64,000 bases of DNA from Pseudomonadota bacterium (GCA_018241225.1 JAFEEG010000020.1:155366-219365), one strand, 5' to 3'; positions 52,283 through 62,072 are shown, counted from the first letter of the stretch. The notes: generated from the sequence alone by a model not told the origin. Program-made: numbers and translations.

Positions 52283-53556
52283 GCAACGACACGACGACGC
52301 AAATCACCAATGCCTTCTATGCCCAGTCCGGCGGCGTGACCTCGGTCATCAACGCCTCGGCATGCGGCGTGATCCAGACGGCGCGCCGGCATCCGGACCG
52401 CATCGGCAAGCTCTACGCCGGGCGCAACGGCATCCTGGGGGCGCTGGCCGAAGACCTGATCGACACAGGACTGGAGTCGGACGACGCCATTGCCGCGCTG
52501 CGCAGCACACCGGCAGGCGCCTTCGGCTCGTGCCGCTACAAGCTCAAGTCGCTCGAGAAGAACCGGCGCGAGTACGAGCGGCTCATCGAGGTGTTCAAGG
52601 CGCACGGCATCGGCTACTTCTTCTACAACGGCGGCGGCGACTCGGCCGACACCTGCTTCAAGATGAGCCAGCTGTCGCAGGCCATGGGCTATCCGCTGCA
52701 GGCCATCCATGTGCCCAAGACCATCGACAACGACCTGCCGCTGACCGACTGCTGCCCCGGCTTCGGCTCGGTGGCCAAGTACGTGGCGGTGTCCACGCTC
52801 GAAGCGTCGTTTGACGTGCGCTCCATGGCCGCCAGTTCCACGAAGGTCTTCGTGCTGGAGGTGATGGGCCGGCACGCGGGCTGGATCGCCGCGGCCGGCG
52901 CGCTGGCGGCGGACCATGGCATTCCGGTGGTGGTGCTGTTCCCTGAAATCGAATTCGACCAGGCAGGCTTTCTGGCACGGGTCGATGCGCTGGTGAAGCA
53001 CCATGGCTACTGCACCATCGTGGTGTCCGAGGGCTGCCACTATGCCGATGGGCGCTTCCTGGCCGAGCAGGGCTCGCGCGACGCCTTCGGCCACGCGCAG
53101 CTGGGCGGCGCGGCGCCAGTGGTCGCGCAGATGGTGAAAGAGGCGCTGGACCTGAAGTTCCACTGGGCGGTGGCCGACTACCTGCAGCGCTCGGCCCGGC
53201 ACATTGCCTCGGCAACCGACGTCGAACAAGCCTATGCGCTGGGCCAGCGCGCGGTCGAACTGGCCCTGCAGGGGCACAACGCGGTCATGCCCTGCATCGA
53301 GCGCACGTCCGACTCGCCCTACGCCTGGCGCATCGGCACCGCGCCGCTGGACCAGGTAGCCAACACCGAGAAGAAGATGCCGCGCGAGTTCATCTCGCCC
53401 GACGGCTACGGCATCACCGATGCCTGCCGGCGCTACCTGCTGCCGCTGATCGAGGGCGAGGACTACCCGCCCTACCGCAACGGCATGCCGGTGTATGCGA
53501 CGCTCGGGTTGAATTCTGTCGAGAAGAAGCTGGCGCCCTTCGACATCGGCGCCTGA
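52279..53556 (+). CDS. phosphofructokinase family protein, probably PPi-dependent
   Basis: 425 residues. It would phosphorylate fructose 6-phosphate reversibly using pyrophosphate. The nucleotide/PPi loop is NGGGDS (117-122), where ATP enzymes read GGDGS; Asp121 sits at the position that blocks ATP in PPi-type enzymes, while the preceding Asp is Gly. PKTIDND at 146-152 with catalytic Asp150 and MGRHAGW at 196-202 are typical of PPi-PFKs. A C-terminal GRNG-like sugar region is present. Translation is coupled to the CWC gene. ATP use is not excluded by sequence alone. Confidence 0.88.
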   Translation: MSNDTTTQITNAFYAQSGGVTSVINASACGVIQTARRHPDRIGKLYAGRNGILGALAEDLIDTGLESDDAIAALRSTPAGAFGSCRYKLKSLEKNRREYERLIEVFKAHGIGYFFYNGGGDSADTCFKMSQLSQAMGYPLQAIHVPKTIDNDLPLTDCCPGFGSVAKYVAVSTLEASFDVRSMAASSTKVFVLEVMGRHAGWIAAAGALAADHGIPVVVLFPEIEFDQAGFLARVDALVKHHGYCTIVVSEGCHYADGRFLAEQGSRDAFGHAQLGGAAPVVAQMVKEALDLKFHWAVADYLQRSARHIASATDVEQAYALGQRAVELALQGHNAVMPCIERTSDSPYAWRIGTAPLDQVANTEKKMPREFISPDGYGITDACRRYLLPLIEGEDYPPYRNGMPVYATLGLNSVEKKLAPFDIGA

Positions 53557-53661
53557 GGCCTGGCGCTTGCGCTGGCCGCAGCGCCTAGGCGACTGCCGCA
53601 TGGGCGCAAAGGCCGATATCCTCGGGGCGAGCCGCCCGTCGCGGCGCGCTGCCTTGCCCCG

Positions 53662-55158
53662 ATGAAATCCGAAGAATCCACTCCCGCCGCCGCGCCGGCC
53701 ATGCCTTCCCTGCGCGAGCGTTATGGCGAGCGCTACCGCTGGTACCTGTTGCTGTCGGTCATGGTGGGAACGATGGCCTCGATCATGTCCTCGACCATCG
53801 TCAACGTGGCCATCCCGGACATGAGCCACCACTTCGGCCTGGGCCAGGACCGCGCGCAGTGGGTGACCTCGGGCTTCATGGTGTCCACGACGGTGGCCAT
53901 GCTCAGCACGCCGTGGCTGCTGGCGCGCTTTGGCTACCGGCGCACCTACGTGGCCACCATGGTGCTGCTGATGGCCGGCGGCATCGCGGGCGGGCTCGCG
54001 GGCCAGTTCTGGCTGGTGCTGCTGGCTCGTGTGGCCGAGGGCCTGGCGGCCGGCGCGGTGCAGCCCATTCCGGCCATCATCATCCTGCGCGCCTTCGAGC
54101 CGCACGAGCAGGGCCGCGCCAGCGGCTTGTTCGGCATGGGCGTGGTGCTGGCGCCGGCGGTGGGTCCGAGCATCGGCGGCGTGCTGGTCGACCTGTTCGG
54201 CTGGCGCTCGATCTTCTTCATGGTGGTGCCCTTCTGCCTGGTCTCGCTGTGGGCGGCCTACAAGTTCGTGCCGAACACCGCGCCCGGCGGGGCCACGGCC
54301 GAGCGCGGCGCCCGGCTGGACTGGGGCGGGCTGGCGCTGGCCACGGCGGGCACGCTGTGCCTGCTCAACGGCCTGGTCGAGCTGCGCGGCGGCACGGCGA
54401 TCGAAAGCAGCGGGCTGCTGGGCGCGGCCGTTGTCCTGCTGTTTGCCTTCATCGCCTGGCAAAAGCGCGTGGCGGCCAATGGGGGTGCGCCGCTGATGAA
54501 CCTGGCCCTGTTCAGCTACCGGCAGTTCGCCATGGGCAGCGTGGTGGCCTTCATCTACGGCACGGCACTGTTCGGCTCGACCTACCTGCTGCCGGTGTAC
54601 ATGCAGGTGGGCCTGCACCTGTCGGCATCGCACGTGGGCACCATCATGCTGCCCGCGGGGATCATGCTGGCGCTGACCATTCCGTGGGTGGGGCGCATGG
54701 CCGACCGCAAGCCCACCTGGCTGCTGGTGAGCACCGGGCTGTCGCTGCTGGCCCTGTCCTTTGCGCTGATGCTGACGCTGCGCCTGGGCAGCGCCATGTG
54801 GTTGCTGGTGCTCTTCGCGGTCATCGGGCGGATCGGCCTGGGCTTCATCCTGCCCTCGCTCAACCTGGGTTCGATGCGGCCGCTGGCCAAGCCGCTCATT
54901 CCCCAGGGATCCAGCGCCATCAGCTTCATTCGCATGCTGGGCGGGGCGGCCGGCGTGAGCCTGTGCGCCATCGTGCTGGAGTGGCGGCTGGCCGCGCATG
55001 GCGACTCGCTCGCCAACGCAGCAACCAGCCCGGCACGGATCGCCGCCTTCGACGAGGTCTTTGCCATGCTGGCGGGCATCTGCGCGCTGGCGGTGTGCGC
55101 CGCCTGGCAACTGCGCGAATCGCCGTCTCGCAACGCGACAACGTCCACACAGCGCTGA
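53662..55158 (+). CDS. MFS drug exporter of the DHA2 (EmrB/QacA) family
   Basis: 498 residues, 14 predicted membrane helices. Motif A-like GYRRTYV and the DHA2 segments SSTIVNVAIPDM, DRAQWVTSGFMVSTTVAMLSTPW and GVVLAPAVGPSIGGVLVDLFGWR are clear. It expels a toxic or metabolic compound by proton antiport. There is no EmrA-like membrane fusion gene or outer-membrane partner alongside, and no adjacent TetR/MarR regulator. Stands alone after the phosphofructokinase gene with a 105-base gap. Confidence 0.94.
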   Translation: MKSEESTPAAAPAMPSLRERYGERYRWYLLLSVMVGTMASIMSSTIVNVAIPDMSHHFGLGQDRAQWVTSGFMVSTTVAMLSTPWLLARFGYRRTYVATMVLLMAGGIAGGLAGQFWLVLLARVAEGLAAGAVQPIPAIIILRAFEPHEQGRASGLFGMGVVLAPAVGPSIGGVLVDLFGWRSIFFMVVPFCLVSLWAAYKFVPNTAPGGATAERGARLDWGGLALATAGTLCLLNGLVELRGGTAIESSGLLGAAVVLLFAFIAWQKRVAANGGAPLMNLALFSYRQFAMGSVVAFIYGTALFGSTYLLPVYMQVGLHLSASHVGTIMLPAGIMLALTIPWVGRMADRKPTWLLVSTGLSLLALSFALMLTLRLGSAMWLLVLFAVIGRIGLGFILPSLNLGSMRPLAKPLIPQGSSAISFIRMLGGAAGVSLCAIVLEWRLAAHGDSLANAATSPARIAAFDEVFAMLAGICALAVCAAWQLRESPSRNATTSTQR

Positions 55159-55192
55159 CATTCCGGATGCAGTTTCGCGCTCTAATGGCGCG

Positions 55193-55960
55193 ATGTGCCA
55201 ATTGCTGGGAATGAACTGCAACACGCCGACGGACGTGACCTTCAGCTTCACGGGCTTTGCCCAGCGTGGAGGGCGCACCGACCACCATGCCGACGGCTGG
55301 GGCATCGCCTTCTTCGAGGACCGGGGGCTGCGCCACTTCGTGGACCACCAGCCGGCCAGTGAATCGCCGGTGGCCGATCTGATCCGCCGCTACCCCATCC
55401 GCAGCCGCAACGTGGTAGCCCACATCCGCAAGGCCACGCAGGGCGAAGTCAACCTGCAGAACTGCCACCCCTTCGTGCGCGAACTGTGGGGCCGCTACTG
55501 GGTCTTTGCGCACAACGGCGACCTCAAGGACTTCCGCCCGCGCCTGCACGGCAACTTCCATCCGGTGGGCAACACCGACAGCGAACACGCCTTCTGCTGG
55601 ATCATGCAGGAGCTGGCCAAGTCGCACGCCGGCGTGCCCAGCGTGGACGAGCTCACCCTCACGCTCAAGGAGCTGGCACCACGCTTTGCGAGCCAGGGCA
55701 CCTTCAACTTCATGCTCTCCAACGGGCAGGCGCTGTGGGCCCATGCATCGACAAACCTCTGGCACGTGGAGCGGCGGCACCCCTTCACCACCGCGCACCT
55801 GGCCGACGAAGACCTGGCGATCGACTTCGCGCAGCACACCACGCCCAGCGACCGCGTGGCGGTGGTGGTGACCGCGCCGCTGACCACCAACGAGCAGTGG
55901 GTGGCCTTCGCGCCCGGTGAACTGCGGGTGTTCGTGGACGGCCAGTTGCGACGCAACTGA
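55193..55960 (+). CDS. class II glutamine amidotransferase (YafJ-like)
   Basis: 255 residues. The N-terminal Cys2 (MCQLLGMN), exposed after Met removal, is the nucleophile that hydrolyses glutamine; DGWGIAF, HIRKAT, HPF-REL, and the FAHNGD and NTDSEHAF blocks complete the Ntn-type GATase II fold. There is no fused synthase domain, so the acceptor is unknown. Start fixed by Cys2. It lies 34 bases downstream of the MFS gene. A candidate terminator follows. Confidence 0.93.
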   Translation: MCQLLGMNCNTPTDVTFSFTGFAQRGGRTDHHADGWGIAFFEDRGLRHFVDHQPASESPVADLIRRYPIRSRNVVAHIRKATQGEVNLQNCHPFVRELWGRYWVFAHNGDLKDFRPRLHGNFHPVGNTDSEHAFCWIMQELAKSHAGVPSVDELTLTLKELAPRFASQGTFNFMLSNGQALWAHASTNLWHVERRHPFTTAHLADEDLAIDFAQHTTPSDRVAVVVTAPLTTNEQWVAFAPGELRVFVDGQLRRN

Positions 55961-55973
55961 GCCCCCGCGCCGC

Positions 55974-55994
55974 GTTGCGCGGCTTTCGCGCAAC
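55974..55994 (+). terminator. possible terminator after the glutamine amidotransferase
   Basis: GTTGCGCG-GCTTT-CGCGCAAC, a perfect 8-base-pair repeat followed by AACTTT, 13 bases after the stop. The T run is short. Confidence 0.4.
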
Positions 55995-56066
55995 AACTTT
56001 CGGCCCAATTGGTACCGATCAGCAGGCAATTGCGGCCAAAAGCAGCGCGCCGCCGTTGCAAACCTT

Positions 56067-56086
56067 AATAATAGGAGTTCTCATTT
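56067..56086 (+). promoter_or_regulatory. candidate Fur-type site upstream of the TonB receptor
   Basis: AATAATAGGAGTTCTCATTT lies in an AT-rich patch. The right half TTCTCATT is a perfect Fur half-site, the left half is poor. It also contains the only purine-rich AGGAG near the start. Weak support for iron control. Confidence 0.35.
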
Positions 56087-56107
56087 AAAACAAACAAGAG
56101 TCCTCCC

Positions 56108-58306
56108 TTGCCCGCCTCCTCCACCCCCCGATTCGCGCTGCGCGCCGTTGCCCTGGCTGCAGCCGCCGCTTCCCTGGCCACCCACGCACTGGCGCAGGAC
56201 AGTACCCCGGCCACTTCCGCCGGCACCCTGAGCGCCATCACGGTGGAAGCCAGCGCCGACGCCTCGGCCGCGGGCCTGGCCAAGCCCTTTGCCGGCGGGC
56301 AGGTGGCGCGCGGCGGGCGGGTGGGCATTCTGGGCACCCAGGACAACATGAGCACGCCCTTCTCGTCGACCAGCTACACCAACGAGCTGATCCAGAACCA
56401 GCAGGCGCAAAGCGTGGCCGACGTGCTGCTCAACGACCCGACGGTGCGCCAGGCGCGCGGCTTCGGCAACTTCCAGGAGCTGTACGTGCTGCGCGGCTTC
56501 CCGGTGTTCTCGGACGACATCGTCTACAACGGGCTGTACGGCATGCTGCCGCGCCAGTACATCGCCTCTGAATTCTTCGAGCGCGTGGAAGTCTTCCGCG
56601 GCGCCAACACCTTCCTGAACGGCTCGGCGCCCGGCGGCACCAACATTGGCGGCTCCATCAACCTGCTGCCCAAGCGCGCGCCCAACGACCCGCTCACCAG
56701 CATCAGCGCCGGCGTACAAAGCGGTGGCGAAGGCTACCTGGCCGCCGACATCGCGCGCCGCTTCGGCCCGGACCAGAGTACCGGCATCCGCCTGAACGCG
56801 GTGCGCCGCGACGGTGGCACCGGCGTCGACGACGAGTCGCGCGAACTGAGCGCGCTGAGCCTGGGCGTGGACTGGCACAACCGCAACGTGCGCCTGTCGG
56901 CCGACATCGGCTGGCAGGACCATGACCTCAAGCAGGGTCGCCCCAGCGTGACGCCGGCCGCCGGCATCGCGCTGCCGTCCGCACCGGATTCCGACAAGAA
57001 CTGGGCCCAGCCCTGGACCTACTCGAAGGAACGCGACACCTTCGGCACGCTGCGTGGCGAGGTCGACATCACCGACAACATCACGGCCTGGGCGGCCGCA
57101 GGCGCGCGCCGCGGCACCGAGTCGAACTCGGTGGCCAACCCGACGGTGCTCAATGCCGCCGGAGACACCACCGCCTTCCGCTTCGACAACGTGCGCAAGG
57201 ACGAGATCGCGACCGGCGAAGTCGGCGCCCGGTTCAAGTTCAACACCGGCAGCGTCGGCCACACCCTCACGACGGCCGCCTCGACCTATAGCAGCAAGGA
57301 GCGCGACGCCTTCGCCTTCTCCGGCTTCTTCGCCGGCAACCTCTACAACCCCGTGGCCATCGCCCCGCCGCCGGTGTTCACCACCGGCAGCTTCAGCGAC
57401 CCGCAGGTCACGCTGCGCAACAAGTTCAAGAGCGTGGCCGTGGCAGATGCCATCTCCTTCCTCGACGACCGGCTGATTGCCACTGTGGGCCTGCGCCGCC
57501 AGAGCATCGAGCAGGACAGCTTCGACTACGTGACCGGCGCGCCCACCACCAGCTACGAGTCGGCGCGCAACACGCCCATGGCGGGCCTGCTGTTCAAGCT
57601 GAACAAGCAGGTCTCGCTGTACGGCAACTACATGGAAGCGCTCATTCCCGGCCAGGCGGCGCCTACCAGCACCGCCAGCGGCCCGGTGGCCAATGCGGGC
57701 GAGGTGTTTGCGCCCTTCCGCTCCAAGCAGAAGGAAATCGGCCTGAAGTACGACGGCGGCACCATTGGCGCCAGCGTGGCGGCCTTCTCGATCGAGCAGC
57801 CCCAGTACTTCGTGCAGAACAACGTGTACGGCCCCAATGGCGAGCAGCGCAACCAGGGCCTGGAGTTCTCGGTGTTCGGCGAGCCGGTCAAGGGCGTTCG
57901 CGTGCTCGGCGGCCTGAGCCTGATGAACCCGGAACAGCGTCGCACCGCAGGCGGCCTGACGGACGGCAAGGACGCAATCGGCATCCCCAGCACCCAGGTC
58001 AACCTGGGCGGCGAATTCGACATCCCCGGCGTGCAAGGCCTGGCCGTCAACGCGCTGTGGCTCTACACCGGCAAGCAGTACGCCGACGCAGCCAACACGC
58101 AGGCGCTGGACTCCTGGAACCGCGTGGACATCGGCGCGCGCTACCTGATGGACATCGGCAGCGGCCGCCTGCTCACGCTGCGCGCCAAGGTGAGCAACGT
58201 GTTCGACAAGTCGTACTGGGCCTCGGCCGGCGGCTACCCGGGCTCCAACTACCTGGTGATGGGTGCGCCGCGCACCTTCGGCCTGAGCGCCACCGTGGAC
58301 TTCTGA
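56108..58306 (+). CDS. TonB-dependent siderophore receptor
   Basis: 732 residues. Signal peptide (about 1-30, ending ALAQD), plug domain (about 75-200: QSVADVLLNDPTVRQARGFG, LYVLRGFP, VEVFRGANTFLNGSAPGGT) and a 22-strand barrel ending in Phe (LSATVDF). The plug pattern matches the siderophore receptor (FhuE/FpvA) group. The frame has no ATG upstream of the signal peptide; TTG at 56108 is the only usable start with AAGAG seven bases before it. No siderophore synthesis gene or TonB system is near, so the ligand may be a xenosiderophore. Confidence 0.93.
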   Translation: MPASSTPRFALRAVALAAAAASLATHALAQDSTPATSAGTLSAITVEASADASAAGLAKPFAGGQVARGGRVGILGTQDNMSTPFSSTSYTNELIQNQQAQSVADVLLNDPTVRQARGFGNFQELYVLRGFPVFSDDIVYNGLYGMLPRQYIASEFFERVEVFRGANTFLNGSAPGGTNIGGSINLLPKRAPNDPLTSISAGVQSGGEGYLAADIARRFGPDQSTGIRLNAVRRDGGTGVDDESRELSALSLGVDWHNRNVRLSADIGWQDHDLKQGRPSVTPAAGIALPSAPDSDKNWAQPWTYSKERDTFGTLRGEVDITDNITAWAAAGARRGTESNSVANPTVLNAAGDTTAFRFDNVRKDEIATGEVGARFKFNTGSVGHTLTTAASTYSSKERDAFAFSGFFAGNLYNPVAIAPPPVFTTGSFSDPQVTLRNKFKSVAVADAISFLDDRLIATVGLRRQSIEQDSFDYVTGAPTTSYESARNTPMAGLLFKLNKQVSLYGNYMEALIPGQAAPTSTASGPVANAGEVFAPFRSKQKEIGLKYDGGTIGASVAAFSIEQPQYFVQNNVYGPNGEQRNQGLEFSVFGEPVKGVRVLGGLSLMNPEQRRTAGGLTDGKDAIGIPSTQVNLGGEFDIPGVQGLAVNALWLYTGKQYADAANTQALDSWNRVDIGARYLMDIGSGRLLTLRAKVSNVFDKSYWASAGGYPGSNYLVMGAPRTFGLSATVDF

Positions 58307-58323
58307 TCCGCACCGCGCAAGAC

Positions 58324-58358
58324 AAAGGCCCGGCGCCGCGAGGCGGCCGGGCCTTTTT
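58324..58358. terminator. bidirectional intrinsic terminator
   Basis: AAAGGCCCGGC and inner CGCC pair with GGCG and CCGGGCCTTTTT around a small loop, with a T run on the plus side and an A run start for the minus side. It separates convergent TonB receptor and gshB genes. Confidence 0.9.
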
Positions 58359-58379
58359 CATGGACCGGGCGAGCGCAGG

Positions 58380-59333
58380 CTACTTGCCCGAGGCCACCAG
58401 CCGCTCCAGCGCGTCGATGAACATCGCCGGCACGTCGAAGCCGGTCTGCTCGGTGATCTCCTGGAAGCACGTCGGGCTGGTCACGTTGATCTCGGTGAGC
58501 GAGCCGCCGATGACGTCCAGACCGATGAGCAGCAGCCCGCGCGCAGCCAGCACCGGCCCGATGGATTCGGCGATCTTCAGGTCTTCGGGCGTGAGCGGCT
58601 GCGCCACGCCCTTGCCGCCCGCCGCCAGGTTGCCGCGCACCTCGGTGCCCTGGGGAATGCGCGCCAGGCTGAAGGGCACCGGCTTGCCGTCGATGACCAG
58701 CACCCGCTTGTCACCCTTGGCGATGTCGGGCACGAAGCGCTGGACCATGATGGTCTCGGCGCCGTTCTTGTTGAGCGTCTCGATGATCGAACCCAGGTTC
58801 AGCGCATCGGCCTTGACGCGGAAGATGCCCATGCCGCCCATGCCGTCCAGCGGCTTGAGGATGATGTCCTGGTGCTGCGCATGGAAGGCGCGCACGGCCT
58901 GCGCATCACGCGTGACCAGCGTGGGCGTGGTGTGCTCGGCGAATTCCATAATCGCCAGCTTCTCCGGGTGGTCGCGCAGGGCACGCGGCTTGTTGACCAC
59001 GCGGGCCCCCTCGCGCTCGGCCTGCTCCAGCAGGTGCGTGGCGTAGATGTATTCGGCGTCGAAGGGCGGGTCCTTGCGCATCAGTACCGCGTCGTATTCG
59101 TGCAGCGGCACCTCGCGCGTGGCCTCGACGCGGAACCATTCGTCCTTGTCGCCCGTCAGCACGATCTCGCGCACGGTGGCGGTGACCGGGCGGCCGCGTT
59201 GCCAGCCCAGGTGCTGCGGCTCGCAGGCCGCCAGCTTGTGGCCGCGGCGCTGGGCCTCGCGCATCATCGAAAAGGTGGTGTCCTTGTAGATCTTGAAGAG
59301 CTCGAGCGCGTCGGCAACGATGAGGATGTTCAT
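58380..59333 (-). CDS. gshB: glutathione synthetase
   Basis: 317 residues, standard length. It ligates gamma-glutamylcysteine and glycine to glutathione with ATP. The ATP-grasp features are visible: MRKDPPFDAEYIYATHLLE, NKPRALRDHPEKL, ILKPLDGMGGMGIFRV, RVLVIDGKPVPFSLARIPQ and the metal/ATP loop FQEITEQTGFDVP. The ATG overlaps the stop of the upstream BenE-like transporter gene by ATGA. gshA is not in the window. A terminator follows on this strand. Confidence 0.97.
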   Translation of the reverse strand: MNILIVADALELFKIYKDTTFSMMREAQRRGHKLAACEPQHLGWQRGRPVTATVREIVLTGDKDEWFRVEATREVPLHEYDAVLMRKDPPFDAEYIYATHLLEQAEREGARVVNKPRALRDHPEKLAIMEFAEHTTPTLVTRDAQAVRAFHAQHQDIILKPLDGMGGMGIFRVKADALNLGSIIETLNKNGAETIMVQRFVPDIAKGDKRVLVIDGKPVPFSLARIPQGTEVRGNLAAGGKGVAQPLTPEDLKIAESIGPVLAARGLLLIGLDVIGGSLTEINVTSPTCFQEITEQTGFDVPAMFIDALERLVASGK

Positions 59334-60550
59334 GGCGAAGTGGTCTTTCCAACGGATGCGTTCTTGCTGTCGAGGCTCGCGGCGCGGCGGCGACCCAGGC
59401 CCTGGATGGCCAGTGCGGCGGCGCCTGCCACCACACCCCAGAAGGCCGAACCCACGCCTGCCAGCGTGACGCCCGACAGCGTGACAAGGAAGGTGATGAG
59501 CGCCGCTTCGCGATGCGATTCGTCGCGCACCGCGAGGGCCAGGCCGCTGCCTATGGTGCCCAGCAGGGCCAGGCCGGCAATGGCGGCCACCAGTTCCTTC
59601 GGGAAGGCGGTGAGCAGTCCGGTGACTGCCGCGCCGAAGAAGCCGATCAGCACGTAGATGGCGCCGCACGACACGGCCGCCGTGTAGCGCCGCGCCGAAT
59701 CCTCATGCGCCTCGCGCCCCATGCAGATGGCCGCGGTGATGGCGCTGAGGTTGAGCGCATAGGCACCGAAGGGCGCCAGCAGCAGCGTCATCACCCCTGT
59801 GAAGGTGATGAGCCTGGAGATGGGCATGTCGTAGCCCGCCGATCGGATGGCCGCCACGCCCGGCAGGTTCTGCGAAGCCATGGTGACGACGAACAGCGGC
59901 AAGGCCAGGCTCACCGCCGCCTGCCAGCTGAAGACGGGCATGGTGAACACCGGCCTGGCCAGTTCGAAGTGCACGGCCGACCAGGCCAGCTCGCCGCGCA
60001 CGGCGACGAAGGCAATGGCCACCACCAGCGTGAGCGGCACGGCGTAGCGCGGCCATAGGCGCCGCGCGACCAGGTAGGTGCCCAGCATCACCAGCACCAG
60101 CGGCAGCGCCGTCTGCGCCGCCTGGAAGGCCTGCAGCCCGAAGCGTGCCAGTACGCCGGCCAGCAGGGCGGAGGCGATTTCCATCGGGATCTTGTTCATC
60201 ACCCGCTCGAACCAGCCGGTAACCCCGGCCAGGGTGATGAGCAGTGCGCAGACCATGAAGGCGCCCACCGCCTCGTTCATGGAAAAACCGGCGCCAGCCA
60301 CTGCCAGCACCGCGGCACCGGGCGTGCTCCAGGCAATCATTACCGGCTTTTTCCACAGCAACGAGGGGATGACCGACGCCAGGCCCATTCCGATGCCCAG
60401 CGCCCACATCCACGAAGCGATTTCCGCCTGGCTGGCGCCAAAGGCCTGTGCCGCCTGAAACACGATGGCCACCGAGCTGGTGAAGCCCACCAGCACCGCC
60501 ACGAAGCCCGCCACGAAGGCCGAGAGGCTCAGGTCCTTGAAAAATCGCAT
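59330..60550 (-). CDS. BenE/YdcO-family membrane transporter
   Basis: 406 residues, about 12 membrane helices. The signature pattern of the benzoate/proton symporter family is seen: FVAVLVGFTSSVAIVFQAA, GLGSVIPS-like GLASVIPSLLWKKPVMIAWSTPG, NLPGVAAIRSAGYDMPISRLI and NLSAITAAICMGREAHED. Benzoate is the type substrate, but many members are not linked to benzoate genes, and none is here. It is coupled by ATGA to gshB. A conserved C-terminal Ser-rich tail (SLDSKNASVGK) is specific to this copy. Confidence 0.92.
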   Translation of the reverse strand: MRFFKDLSLSAFVAGFVAVLVGFTSSVAIVFQAAQAFGASQAEIASWMWALGIGMGLASVIPSLLWKKPVMIAWSTPGAAVLAVAGAGFSMNEAVGAFMVCALLITLAGVTGWFERVMNKIPMEIASALLAGVLARFGLQAFQAAQTALPLVLVMLGTYLVARRLWPRYAVPLTLVVAIAFVAVRGELAWSAVHFELARPVFTMPVFSWQAAVSLALPLFVVTMASQNLPGVAAIRSAGYDMPISRLITFTGVMTLLLAPFGAYALNLSAITAAICMGREAHEDSARRYTAAVSCGAIYVLIGFFGAAVTGLLTAFPKELVAAIAGLALLGTIGSGLALAVRDESHREAALITFLVTLSGVTLAGVGSAFWGVVAGAAALAIQGLGRRRAASLDSKNASVGKTTSP

Positions 60551-60596
60551 GGCGGCGATTGTGCCGGCTGGCGCTATTGGCCGGCGCCTGCACGGC

Positions 60597-62069
60597 TTAT
60601 TGAGTTGGTGCGGGGGGCGCAGCGGGCTCGGGCGCTGGCTCCGTCATCTGCCGCAGTTGCTCGTCGATTTCCTCGGGGCTCAGCTCGGGTGCGGGCAGCG
60701 CGATGGGCGCGGCGCGGCTCCATTGCGTGGTCTGGGGCAGGGCCACGACGATGGCGATCACCGCCACCAGGCTCGCCAGAAAGGGCCACAGCGCGCGCCA
60801 CAGGTCCGCGACTGGCGGCCTGGGGTGGATCTGGCCGCGTGCCAGCACCATGGCGTAACCAAAGGGCGGCAGCAGGAAGCCGGCCTGCAGCACCAGCAGC
60901 GTCAGGGCCGCCACCCAGGCCGCATCGTCCACCAGTGCCAGCAGCGGCGGCATCATGATGGGCACCACCAGGAAGATCAGCTCGAAGGCGTCGAGCACGA
61001 ACGAACAGCACAGGAGCACACCGAGCATCACCGACAGGGCCAGCAGCGGGTGCCCCTGGAAATGGGCCATCCAGCCCGCGACCAATGCGTCGGTACCAAA
61101 GGCGCGCAACACCAGCGAAAAACTGGTGGCCGCCACCAGCAGGGCGAACAGGGCGCCGGTCAGCGCCATGGCGTCGTCCAGCACCCGGCGCAGGCGGCCG
61201 CCCCGAAGCAAGGCGCCCGAAGCGAAGCCCCACGCGAGCAGCGCCACACCCGCCGCCGCTGCGGCCTCCACCGCCCGGACCCGCCCGGCAGCCACCAGTC
61301 CCAGCAACGCGGCGATGGCGGCGGGCACGATGCCAACGATCCATCGCTCGCGCGGCGTCAGCGGCTCGGCCTTTTCGCGGCCTTCGGCACGGCCCGCCGC
61401 GAACCAGGCGGCCACGACCCAGCACAGGAACACCATGGCCCCCGGCACCAGCGCGGCCTGCAGCACGTCCTGTGTGTTCACCACCCGGGCTGCGGCGGCG
61501 GCACTGCCCGCCTCGGCCAGCTGCATGCCCTCGGTATGCGCGCGCATCATCGCGTCGCCCAGCAGCAAGAGCACCAGCGACGGCGGCACGATGACGCCCA
61601 GCGTGCTGGTCACTGCCACCAGCACAGCCCGCCGCGCCGGCGGCATGCCCTCTTCTGCCCAGCGCGCGCCGGCCGTGCGCGACACCGTCATCAGGCTGGC
61701 ACCCACCGAACCGTTCATCGGTGCCATCAGCAAGCCCAGGCCCAGCCCGGCCAGCACCGGCGAGCCCCGCAGGCCGGCACGCGCCAGCAGCTTGCGCAAG
61801 CCGGCATAGAGGCCGTCGGCCAGGGCCAGGTGATGCAGCAGGGCACCGACCACCGCGTACAGGGCGAGCGCCTGCAGCAGGTCCTGCTCGAGCAGGCCGA
61901 CCATCCGGGCCGGCAGGCTCGACAGCAGCGACACGTCGAATGCCTGCAGCGCCAGGCCAGCCACCGCGCCGACGCTGCTCACGCCCACCAGCACGACCCA
62001 GGTCGGCCAGCCGGTGCTCATCATCAGCCCCAGGGCCAGCGCCAGCAGGATCAGCCCGCCCCAGCCCAT
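60597..62069 (-). CDS. TRAP transporter large permease (DctM-type)
   Basis: 490 residues with about 12 membrane helices. GSVGASLMTVSRTAG and STLGVIVPPSLVLLLLGDAM are the family's conserved NxxGxx-type and PPS motifs; FVLDAFELIFLVVPIMMPPL carries the conserved acidic residue of the second half. A DctQ-type small permease overlaps closely upstream. C-terminal Pro/Glu tail (APEPAAPPAPTQ) is a soluble extension. No DctP binding protein gene is adjacent; substrates are probably organic acids. Confidence 0.92.
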   Translation of the reverse strand: MGWGGLILLALALGLMMSTGWPTWVVLVGVSSVGAVAGLALQAFDVSLLSSLPARMVGLLEQDLLQALALYAVVGALLHHLALADGLYAGLRKLLARAGLRGSPVLAGLGLGLLMAPMNGSVGASLMTVSRTAGARWAEEGMPPARRAVLVAVTSTLGVIVPPSLVLLLLGDAMMRAHTEGMQLAEAGSAAAAARVVNTQDVLQAALVPGAMVFLCWVVAAWFAAGRAEGREKAEPLTPRERWIVGIVPAAIAALLGLVAAGRVRAVEAAAAAGVALLAWGFASGALLRGGRLRRVLDDAMALTGALFALLVAATSFSLVLRAFGTDALVAGWMAHFQGHPLLALSVMLGVLLCCSFVLDAFELIFLVVPIMMPPLLALVDDAAWVAALTLLVLQAGFLLPPFGYAMVLARGQIHPRPPVADLWRALWPFLASLVAVIAIVVALPQTTQWSRAAPIALPAPELSPEEIDEQLRQMTEPAPEPAAPPAPTQ

Positions 62070-62072
62070 ACG

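Noticed and set aside
51973..55305. 1110-codon open frame on the minus strand opposite the PFK and MFS genes
   Set aside because: Arg/His/Gln-rich shadow of well-supported plus-strand genes, no start signal or domain.
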